Positions 1 to 5,429 of a stretch of DNA of 7,726 nucleotides are shown here, piece after piece (the stretch's first letter is position 1; every line of letters starts with the position of its first letter). A program made the position numbers and the translations under genes. Under the pieces are notes generated by a model that worked only from the letters and a program-made list of their open reading frames with translations, searched no databases and was not told the DNA's origin. This DNA is from an uncultured Eubacteriales bacterium (GTDB taxonomy: Bacteria; Bacillota; Clostridia; Lachnospirales; Lachnospiraceae), in contig OMSN01000189.1 of NCBI GenBank assembly GCA_900313765.1, positions 1 to 7,726 of the forward strand. Reading direction: 5' to 3'.

Positions 1-80
1 GTCTGCTTGGGTTCTGTCTGCGGCGGCTCCGTCTGCTTGGGTTCTGTCTGCGGCGGCTCCGTCTGCTTGGGTTCTGTCTG
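1..80 (-). repeat. 30-bp tandem repeat encoding a Q-T-E-P-K-Q-T-E-P-P decapeptide
   Basis: Bases 1-30 and 31-60 are identical, and 61-80 match the first 20 bases of a third copy before the sequence diverges. The unit is a multiple of three and lies in frame in the surface-protein gene, giving a ten-residue Gln/Thr/Glu/Pro/Lys repeat. The array continues past the left edge, so the true copy number is unknown. The perfect identity points to recent expansion or homogenisation. Confidence 0.95.
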
Positions 81-2108
81 TGGCTCTGCTTCCTGCGCCT
101 GCATATAGACAGGTGCAACCGTGATATCGCCTTCACTGACTGTTACTTCCAGTTCTTTCTGGGTAATGTCAGAAGTCTCCACTTCGCCCTGTGCGGTTAT
201 ATCCCACTGCTCGAACTCCTGTCCTTCGGGCGCTTCGTTTGCAGTTACGGTAACCTTCTCACCCAGGCCGACCGTTACGCTGGAAGATCCGTCCGGATTC
301 CTGACTACAAAATCGTTCTCGATCACAGCATTCTGAGCTGTCAGGATCCCGGTCTGAATCTCCGGTTCCTCCACCTGAACGGGCGGTTCGGTTTCCTGAG
401 CCACGGGTTCTTCAACCTGTACTGGCGGTTCTGTCTCCTGTACCACGGGCTCCTCAACCTGTACTGGCGGTTCTGTTTCCTGTACCGGGCTCTGTGTTTC
501 GACCTCCCTGTACTGCGCCATGAGAGTGACATTATTGCCAGGCATTGCAAATGTAAGGACCGGTGCACTGAGCTGATCGCCGTCCAGTTCTATGCCGTCA
601 GCTGTCCATCCGGCGAATGCCAGATTCTCTTTATCCAGGGCAGATACTGTGATCAAAGTCCCCTGTTCCACCTGCGCCGGATCAAATACATTTTCAGACT
701 GTGCGTCAACAAGTGTAAGTGCAGACTTGACTGTCTCCGGCTGTCCGTAGGAGGCTGTAACATGGATCACCTTATTCTCAGTCACTAAGGCGGATTCATC
801 AAATGTCAGCGCAGTCTGAAGACTGGCCGCATCTTCTACAAAGATCGCATCGTCATCACTTGTCCATCCCGTGAACACCAGGCCTTCGGGATTCGTCTGT
901 GCGGTTTCAATTCCCTCCCAGAATTCTCCGCCTGAATATGTGAAATAACCGGTGGAAGGAGCATTCAGCATCGGATCGATGTAATCCACATAGATCTCAT
1001 ACACAAAAGCAGGTGCAGCCGGTTCCTCCTGAGCAGAGATTGTGTTCTGGTCTGCGTTCAGTTCGGCATCCAGTGCATCCGGATCTCCGATCTCAATGAT
1101 ACCGGAATCGTTTCCTTCCGGAATGATAAGCTCTCCCGTTCCCTGATCACCTGCATACGGATCTTCCATACCCTGGTCCTGCATGTCGAGGCCTTCTGCC
1201 TCTGGAGCGGTTCCTTCCGGCTCCTGTGCAGCCTCGGCCTGTGCAGCCTCGGCCTGTGCCGCGAACACCGGGATAAACACAAGGCGGTCATTCATTCCGT
1301 TCACTGTGATATACAGCACACCGCCAAGGGCATTTACAGCGTCCGCCTTCATCTGGTCCGCTGCGGCAAGCTCCGGGATCCCCAGAGTGGAGATCTGATC
1401 ATCCGGTACCACGGAAAGAGATCCGTCATTCTGTGCTCTGTATACGGACCATCTCTGGAAAGCAAGAGACGGATCTGCAGGCGCATCATATGTCAGCCTG
1501 ACAGAGGTTCCGTTCGGATATGCTGCCGTATCGATATCAGATGCATAAACAGTCTGTGCGTTTCCTGCATCGTCGGTATAGTAGTAAGCCTGATCGCCTC
1601 TCAGAGAATAAGACATATCCTTCAGGGGGCCGCCTGTGACAGGATCCACACCGTCTGCATCAGAAGATCCATAGGCCACTTCCACGACTCCGCCGATGGT
1701 ATCAAGCACATACCGCATGTCTGTGAATGTCATCGGATTGCCATTCTCATCCAGCAGCGGTTCACCTGCTTCATCCGTCTGCGGTATACCCGTGTCAACA
1801 GAATACGCGCTCACCGAGTATACTCTTCCTGTCTGGTTCGTCCAGCAGGGAGTCCCGTCATCCAGCATGTCTGACATTCCCTCAGCGACACCTGCGTTCA
1901 TATTATCCATTCCAAGATAAACTACGGTATTGGCGATCTTATCTCCCGGATAGACACGGGTTGCTGTTGTGTCGTCCTCAACAGAGAATTCCTGTCCGCT
2001 CATCATGGTAGCATCGTACACTGTCGGATCCCCCATGACACCTGTGGTCATGCAGAGTGCAACAGAACATGCGGTCAGTAAACTCATTAGTTTTCTGGAT
2101 CTTTTCAT
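1..2108 (-). CDS. Secreted repeat-rich surface protein with divergent InlB B-type repeats (C-terminus beyond left edge)
   Basis: An unbroken minus-strand frame runs from ATG at 2108 to the left edge: 702 codons, no stop, so the C-terminus is missing. AGAGAGG lies seven bases before the ATG. Residues 1-26 look like a Sec signal peptide: basic KRSRK, then a hydrophobic stretch up to about VMG. Cys14 in LTAC resembles a lipobox, but the hydrophobic core before it is very short, so I prefer ordinary cleavage. Three segments (about 365-455, 466-536 and 590-670) carry the Gly-Trp then Val-x-Ala-x-Tyr pattern of divergent InlB B-repeats. The middle copy is clearest (FAGW at 498-501, FAMPGNNVTL around 520-529, AQY at 531-533). 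A weaker copy may lie at 190-283. Linkers are Ala/Glu/Asp-rich (283-365) and Pro/Glu/Thr-rich (541-582, and 674 onward), like wall-spanning stalks. The role is unknown; adhesion or wall display is inference. The anchor, if any, lies outside the window. Confidence 0.85.
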   Translation of the reverse strand, partial: MKRSRKLMSLLTACSVALCMTTGVMGDPTVYDATMMSGQEFSVEDDTTATRVYPGDKIANTVVYLGMDNMNAGVAEGMSDMLDDGTPCWTNQTGRVYSVSAYSVDTGIPQTDEAGEPLLDENGNPMTFTDMRYVLDTIGGVVEVAYGSSDADGVDPVTGGPLKDMSYSLRGDQAYYYTDDAGNAQTVYASDIDTAAYPNGTSVRLTYDAPADPSLAFQRWSVYRAQNDGSLSVVPDDQISTLGIPELAAADQMKADAVNALGGVLYITVNGMNDRLVFIPVFAAQAEAAQAEAAQEPEGTAPEAEGLDMQDQGMEDPYAGDQGTGELIIPEGNDSGIIEIGDPDALDAELNADQNTISAQEEPAAPAFVYEIYVDYIDPMLNAPSTGYFTYSGGEFWEGIETAQTNPEGLVFTGWTSDDDAIFVEDAASLQTALTFDESALVTENKVIHVTASYGQPETVKSALTLVDAQSENVFDPAQVEQGTLITVSALDKENLAFAGWTADGIELDGDQLSAPVLTFAMPGNNVTLMAQYREVETQSPVQETEPPVQVEEPVVQETEPPVQVEEPVAQETEPPVQVEEPEIQTGILTAQNAVIENDFVVRNPDGSSSVTVGLGEKVTVTANEAPEGQEFEQWDITAQGEVETSDITQKELEVTVSEGDITVAPVYMQAQEAEPQTEPKQTEPPQTEPKQTEPPQTEPKQ
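363..488 (-). repeat. 42-bp imperfect tandem repeat encoding an E-T-E-P-P-V-Q-V-E-E-P-V-x-Q unit
   Basis: Three in-frame units of about 42 bp (363-404, 405-446, 447-488) encode a 14-residue Pro/Glu/Val/Gln stalk between the second and third InlB-like segments of the surface protein. The copies differ by scattered substitutions, and the copy nearest the N-terminus (447-488) is degenerate at its edge. The array is therefore older than the 30-bp array at the left edge. Confidence 0.9.
1225..1254 (-). repeat. 15-bp direct repeat coding for A-E-A-A-Q
   Basis: Two identical 15-bp copies (1225-1239 and 1240-1254) lie in frame in the surface-protein gene. They produce an Ala/Gln/Glu-rich hinge just after the N-terminal domain, at about residues 285-295. 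Confidence 0.8.
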
Positions 2109-2190
2109 AAAACATCCTCTCTCTGCCATGGTGCTCTCATGCCCGGTTCTTCAAAGGCATAGAGACACTATGTGTTTTATCGTTATCTGC

Positions 2191-2199
2191 ATCATATCA
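2191..2199 (-). promoter_or_regulatory. Possible extended -10 promoter of the surface-protein gene
   Basis: Read on the minus strand, TGA-TATGAT fits the extended -10 pattern (TGnTATAAT with one mismatch) and lies about 80 bases before the ATG. No good -35 box stands 16-18 bases upstream. A competing weak pair (TTGCAG, 18 bases, GATAAA) overlaps it, so the assignment is tentative. The rest of the 2109-2280 gap shows only a small dyad (CATAG/CTATG, 2158-2172), a 12-bp palindrome (2260-2271) and no gene. Confidence 0.35.
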
Positions 2200-2279
2200 C
2201 TGCAAACTATGGGGTTCTCACCTATTCACCGAAGGAAATTCTGAAGAGTTTCTTAAAAAGATTACGTAATCATTTATCT

Positions 2280-2313
2280 AAAAGGCCCCACACCTGATCC
2301 GGTGCGGAGCCTT
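2280..2313 (-). terminator. Rho-independent terminator of rnpB
   Basis: On the minus strand a 13-bp stem (arms 2301-2313 and 2282-2294, all positions paired with G-U allowed) closes a six-base loop and runs into TTTT. It starts about five bases after the predicted 3' end of RNase P RNA and insulates the surface-protein gene from rnpB transcription. Confidence 0.9.
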
Positions 2314-2317
2314 ACAG

Positions 2318-2689
2318 ATAAGCGGGACGATAAGCCGGGTTATGTCGTGGACGGCCATCTATCCAGGCCGGCTGTTGCCAGCCGGCTCAAGCGACCTACC
2401 TGGAACTGACGGGCAGCCATATGTTCCTGTACGGTCTTGCTTCGGATGGGGTTTACATGTGCCCCGTCCGTCACCGGACGGGCGGTAGTCTCTTACACTG
2501 CCCTTCCACCCTTACCGCGGGACGTGTACCGCAGATGCAGTACCGTATCACCTTCGGCGGTTCATTTCTGTTGCACTGTCCCTGGAGTCACCTCCGCCGG
2601 ACGTTATCCGGCATCCTGCCCTGTGAAGCCCGGACTTTCCTCTCCCGGACCCTTTCGTCTGTCCGGCAGCGGCCGTCTGTCCCACTTAC
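2318..2689 (-). ncRNA. rnpB: RNase P RNA, bacterial class A
   Basis: This is the catalytic RNA of RNase P, which removes 5' leaders from tRNA precursors. The minus strand carries the conserved landmarks in order: GAGGAAAGTCCGGGCT near the 5' end, AGTGCAACAGAAA, GGTAAGGGTGGAAGGG, the GTAAAC..CCGAAGCAAGACC region, GGTAGG..GCTTGAGCC, and ACGACATAACCCGGCTTAT at the 3' end. The ends pair as helix P1 (AAGUGGGAC with GUCCCGCUU), which sets the boundaries to within a few bases. About 372 nt, normal for class A. Short plus- and minus-strand ORFs across this stretch are not genes. Confidence 0.96.
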
Positions 2690-2696
2690 GTGCGAT

Positions 2697-2725
2697 AATC
2701 TAACATACCATGGCGGTTTATTCAA
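2697..2725 (-). promoter_or_regulatory. Promoter of rnpB
   Basis: On the minus strand TTGAAT (2725-2720) and TAGATT (2702-2697) are separated by 17 bases, a good match to the sigma-70/SigA pattern. Transcription would start about seven bases further on, at the predicted RNA 5' end near 2689-2690. The -35 box lies only 14 bases after the stop codon of the upstream kinase gene, and no terminator separates them, so kinase transcripts may also read into rnpB. Confidence 0.75.
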
Positions 2726-2739
2726 GAGGACATATACCG

Positions 2740-4467
2740 TCATACATCAAATATGCTTCCGCCGATGAATTCCCTGACCAGTGAGTTCTTCGGGATCTCG
2801 TCAGAGGGTATCGGCAGGAAATAGTCCAGGAACTTCAGCAGTCTCTTGGCCTCTTCCCACTCCGGGCAGTCCTTCGGGACCGCAAAGAGCACCGGTTGGG
2901 CATAGGTCTTGAGAACAGCCAGTTCATAGATCAGCGCTGAGTTGAACATCACATCTGCGCTCTCCTGGAACGGGAAGATATACTGCTCTTCCCCCTTGCG
3001 GACGCTCCACCACATATTGATGGTGTTGCGTGCACTGTGTCCCCGGGTCCTCTCGTCTCTGACGATCCTGCGAAGAAGCCTGCCGTCCGTAGTCGGAATC
3101 CGGTTGTGCTCGTCGATATTCAGCTGCGTCAGTGCGGAGATGTAGACCTTGTATTTATTTTCCGCAGGTATCCTGTAGGAAAGCTCATCGTTCAGACCGT
3201 GGATCCCTTCCACAACGAGAACATCCTTGTCCCCAAGCTGCAGTGTATTGCCCTTGTACTCCCTCTCGCCGGAAATGAAGTTATAAGTCGGAAGCTTCAC
3301 CACTTCACCGGCAAGAAGGCCTGTTACGTCCTTGTTGAACTGTTCCACGTCGATTGCCCCGAGACACTCATAGTCATAGGAGCCATCCGGATTCTTCGGG
3401 GTGTTTACCCGGTTTACAAAATAATTATCCATCGCCAGCGGATGCGGCCGCAGCCCATGGCAGGACAGCTGGATAGACAGCCTGTGGCTGAAGGTCGTCT
3501 TGCTGGAAGAGGAAGGTCCTGCGATCAGAACGATCCGCACGGTTTTCCTGTCCGCGATCTCCTGGGCGATCTCCGCGATCTTCTTCTCCTGCAGAGCTTC
3601 CTGCATCAGGATCAGATCCTTGGTTCTTCCCTGTGTGATCAGATCATTCAGATCACCGACCGTGTCGATCTCCAGCCTTCCCTGCGTGATCAGATCGTTC
3701 AGGTCACCGACCGTGTCGATCTCCAGCGTCTCACCCCACCGTCTGGAGTTGTTCTGCACTTCAAAGAGTTTCTTCACCGGAGCAAACGGCGGCAGATGAT
3801 CCGGATCCTTGGATGTCGGGAACAGCAGGACAAAACCATCCTCATACAGCTTCAGGTCAAAATGCTGAAGCAAGGAGGTGTTGCTGACCATATATCCATA
3901 GTAATAATCCCTGTATCCGTCAAGACAGTATACATTGGTCCTGGAGCCCATCCTGTACCGGAACAGTTTTGCTTTGTCCTCCATGTGATACCGGCGGAAT
4001 ACAGAGATCGCATCTCCTGTATCCATCCCGGTCTTCTCAAACGGGACCGCCCGGTCACGGAGGATCTTCATCTCTTCCAGCACCTGATCCAGCAGTTCCT
4101 GCGTCAATGGAATGTCAGAACCGTCCATAGTGCAGAACAGCCCGTTTGAAACTGCAAACCGGATCCAGATATGCGTATCTCCCTTATGAATCACCTTGCT
4201 GAATGCCCGCAGCATCATCAGGCACAGGCTTCTCTTGTAGGTATCCCTGCCCGCTTTGTCCTGCAGTGTCAGAAACTCCAGGCTGCAGTCCTCCGCAGCT
4301 TCCTTGTCCAGCTCTCTCAGTTCATTGCCGTTTCTTCGCACCAGCAGGATCGGATAAGGGACCTTCTCCTGGAATGCGGCGGCTATCTCTTCATACCGTG
4401 TATTTCTGGGAAATAAACGTTCCTCTCCCAGTGCGGTAATCCTGATCATCTGTGTTGTTTCACTCAT
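2740..4467 (-). CDS. Nucleoside (uridine-type) kinase with N-terminal TGS/ThrRS-like domain
   Basis: Predicted 575-residue cytoplasmic kinase, probably phosphorylating a nucleoside such as uridine with NTP; the substrate is inferred from the family. Residues 1-70 form a TGS-like domain (MIRIT.., FPRNTRYEEIA, PILLVRRNGNEL), followed by a threonyl-tRNA synthetase-like accessory region to about 240. The phosphoribulokinase/uridine kinase domain follows: Walker A GPSSSSKTT at 317-325, DNYF at 347-350, VVEGIHGLN around 418-426, and an Arg-rich lid DGRLLRRIVRDERTRG at 461-476. Walker A has Ser where the family usually has Gly before Lys. Residues 248-264 and 265-281 are an exact 17-residue duplication. 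The start at 4467 is preferred over an in-frame ATG at 4659, which would put translation through the tRNA gene and both promoters. GGGGTGGAG lies close upstream of the chosen ATG; an alternative start at Met7 has no visible ribosome binding site. Confidence 0.92.
   Translation of the reverse strand: MSETTQMIRITALGEERLFPRNTRYEEIAAAFQEKVPYPILLVRRNGNELRELDKEAAEDCSLEFLTLQDKAGRDTYKRSLCLMMLRAFSKVIHKGDTHIWIRFAVSNGLFCTMDGSDIPLTQELLDQVLEEMKILRDRAVPFEKTGMDTGDAISVFRRYHMEDKAKLFRYRMGSRTNVYCLDGYRDYYYGYMVSNTSLLQHFDLKLYEDGFVLLFPTSKDPDHLPPFAPVKKLFEVQNNSRRWGETLEIDTVGDLNDLITQGRLEIDTVGDLNDLITQGRTKDLILMQEALQEKKIAEIAQEIADRKTVRIVLIAGPSSSSKTTFSHRLSIQLSCHGLRPHPLAMDNYFVNRVNTPKNPDGSYDYECLGAIDVEQFNKDVTGLLAGEVVKLPTYNFISGEREYKGNTLQLGDKDVLVVEGIHGLNDELSYRIPAENKYKVYISALTQLNIDEHNRIPTTDGRLLRRIVRDERTRGHSARNTINMWWSVRKGEEQYIFPFQESADVMFNSALIYELAVLKTYAQPVLFAVPKDCPEWEEAKRLLKFLDYFLPIPSDEIPKNSLVREFIGGSIFDV
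3626..3727 (-). repeat. 51-bp in-frame tandem duplication inside the nucleoside kinase gene
   Basis: Bases 3626-3676 and 3677-3727 match at 48 of 51 positions. The three differences are transitions at synonymous sites, so both copies encode the same 17 residues (L-E-I-D-T-V-G-D-L-N-D-L-I-T-Q-G-R). The duplication lies in the linker before the kinase P-loop. Without it the protein would be 558 residues. Confidence 0.97.
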
Positions 4468-4516
4468 AGCTCCACCCCGTATAATGAAGATGTTGTACAG
4501 ACAAGTTCCTCTTGAA

Positions 4517-4545
4517 AGTATACTGGAGAAAAAGACTTCTTGCAA
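4517..4545 (-). promoter_or_regulatory. Promoter of the nucleoside kinase gene
   Basis: Minus-strand TTGCAA (4545-4540), a 17-base spacer, then TATACT (4522-4517). Transcription would start near 4510, leaving a leader of about 43 bases before the ATG at 4467. The -35 box is palindromic and is shared with the divergent tRNA-Ala promoter. Confidence 0.8.
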
Positions 4546-4568
4546 GTTTGCCCGTGCTTTGATATACT
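4540..4568 (+). promoter_or_regulatory. Promoter of tRNA-Ala(GGC)
   Basis: Plus-strand TTGCAA (4540-4545), a 17-base spacer, then TATACT (4563-4568). The expected start near 4575 leaves only about six leader bases before the mature tRNA at 4581. The -35 box coincides with that of the divergent kinase promoter. Confidence 0.85.
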
Positions 4569-4580
4569 CGATATCGTCAC

Positions 4581-4653
4581 GGGGCATTAGCGCAGTTGGG
4601 AGCGCGTTTGAATGGCATTCAAAAGGTCGTGGGTTCGAATCCCATATGCTCCA
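4581..4653 (+). tRNA. tRNA-Ala: tRNA-Ala, anticodon GGC
   Basis: The full cloverleaf can be drawn: acceptor GGGGCAT with ATGCTCC, D stem GCGC/GCGC, anticodon stem TTTGA/TCAAA with loop ATGGCAT (anticodon GGC at 4614-4616), T stem GTGGG/CCCAT with loop TTCGAAT. The acceptor has a G3-U70 wobble and discriminator A73, the alanine identity pair recognised by alanyl-tRNA synthetase. CCA is not encoded, so it must be added after transcription. Position 22 is G, so this tRNA is not a substrate of the neighbouring TrmK, which methylates A22. Confidence 0.97.
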
Positions 4654-4662
4654 GACCATAAG

Positions 4663-4701
4663 AAACCGCGTAATTACGGACGATCCGTAAGTACGCGGTT
4701 T
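4663..4701. terminator. Nested-hairpin terminator between convergent tRNA-Ala and trmK
   Basis: An outer 10-bp stem (AAACCGCGTA at 4663-4672 with TACGCGGTTT at 4692-4701) encloses an inner 7-bp stem (TTACGGA at 4674-4680 with TCCGTAA at 4684-4690) around a CGA loop; only the A4673/G4691 pair is unmatched. On the plus strand the hairpin ends in a T run (4699-4703), a good terminator for the tRNA. On the minus strand the tail is TTTCTTAT, a weaker terminator for trmK. Confidence 0.85.
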
Positions 4702-4713
4702 TTATATGCAGAT

Positions 4714-4728
4714 CCGGCTTCATGCCGG
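4714..4728. other. Small hairpin after the trmK stop codon
   Basis: CCGGC (4714-4718) and GCCGG (4724-4728) flank a five-base loop, four bases past the trmK stop. There is no T run on either side, so it is more likely an mRNA 3'-end stabiliser than a terminator by itself. Confidence 0.45.
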
Positions 4729-4732
4729 AAGG

Positions 4733-5419
4733 TTATTCATTTTCCAGGATCGTCTGAATCTTCCCGATCTCTTCCCGGATCTGTTCCATTCTTTCCCTGG
4801 CTCTCTCGGAAGAGGCGTTCTGCAGACTCTCCAGGTTGGAGTTAAGCACGGTCTCACGGAATCTCAGGTACCGCCATAATACCGGATGCCTTGTCGAGAG
4901 CAGATCCGGTCCGTACAGAGCCTCTTCCGGTGTCAGTTCCATTTTCCCCGGAATACAGTGCATCATCGGATAGTACTTTCCGTCCTCCAGCACCATATCC
5001 TCCCGGTCGATCTTCCATCCGCTTTCACACAGATGATACCTGACCTTTGCGATCTCCGACTGTGGCTGCAGGACCAGTTCCCGGATGTGCAGCGCAAGAG
5101 GAGGATCATTTGACAGGATCCGAACTGTCAGGGCGCCTCCCATCCCTGCGATGAGCACGCTGTCTGCCTCCCCTTCTTCAAGGGCCTGCAGTCCATCCGA
5201 CAGCCTGGTCTGTATCAGACCTTCAAGGCCGGCTTCTTCTATGTGCTCTCTTGCCCGCTCCAGCGGTCCCCGATTTACATCCATGGCGATCGCGGAAGGA
5301 ATGATCCGTCTTCGGACCAGGTCAATCGGGACAAAACCATGATCGGTCCCGATATCTGCAAGACGGTTTCCCGGTGTTATCATCGATGCTGCTGCGCTGA
5401 GCCGGTCTGATAGTATCAT
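4733..5419 (-). CDS. trmK: tRNA (adenine(22)-N(1))-methyltransferase
   Basis: A 228-residue class I SAM-dependent methyltransferase of the TrmK family, expected to methylate N1 of A22 in the D arm of tRNAs that have A at that position. The SAM-binding motif I is ADIGTDHGFVPI at 21-32, an acidic residue of motif II is D47, the catalytic-loop motif is AGMGG at 91-95, and LQPQSE follows at 117-122. The C-terminus (about 185-226) is charged and probably a coiled-coil helix, as in the family. Length is normal. The ATG at 5419 has AAAGGGAG just upstream, overlapping the dnaG stop codon region; ten bases separate the two genes, so they are almost certainly cotranscribed and perhaps translationally coupled. 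Confidence 0.94.
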   Translation of the reverse strand: MILSDRLSAAASMITPGNRLADIGTDHGFVPIDLVRRRIIPSAIAMDVNRGPLERAREHIEEAGLEGLIQTRLSDGLQALEEGEADSVLIAGMGGALTVRILSNDPPLALHIRELVLQPQSEIAKVRYHLCESGWKIDREDMVLEDGKYYPMMHCIPGKMELTPEEALYGPDLLSTRHPVLWRYLRFRETVLNSNLESLQNASSERARERMEQIREEIGKIQTILENE

Positions 5420-5429
5420 ATGTCTCCCT

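Noticed and set aside
1..490. Possible CRISPR array from the regularly spaced repeats
   Set aside because: The units are directly contiguous with no unique spacers and lie in frame in a coding sequence.
2095..2108. Lipoprotein signal at Cys14 (LTAC) of the surface protein
   Set aside because: The hydrophobic segment before the cysteine is only about six residues, and hydrophobic sequence continues after it; a standard Sec signal fits better.
2200..2245. Possible riboswitch-like leader upstream of the surface-protein gene
   Set aside because: I could not match it to any known riboswitch consensus or draw a convincing multi-stem structure; it also lies upstream of the likely transcription start.
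2421..2768. Plus-strand frames of 88-115 codons
   Set aside because: They overlap RNase P RNA, whose conserved sequence and P1 pairing explain the region.
3037..4149. Plus-strand open frame of 370 codons
   Set aside because: It lies entirely antisense to the nucleoside kinase, has no recognisable motifs, and its repeated segment merely mirrors the 51-bp duplication.
4468..4659. N-terminal extension of the nucleoside kinase to an ATG at 4659
   Set aside because: The extra 64 codons read through the complementary strand of tRNA-Ala and across both promoters; the family-like sequence starts at about the ATG at 4467.
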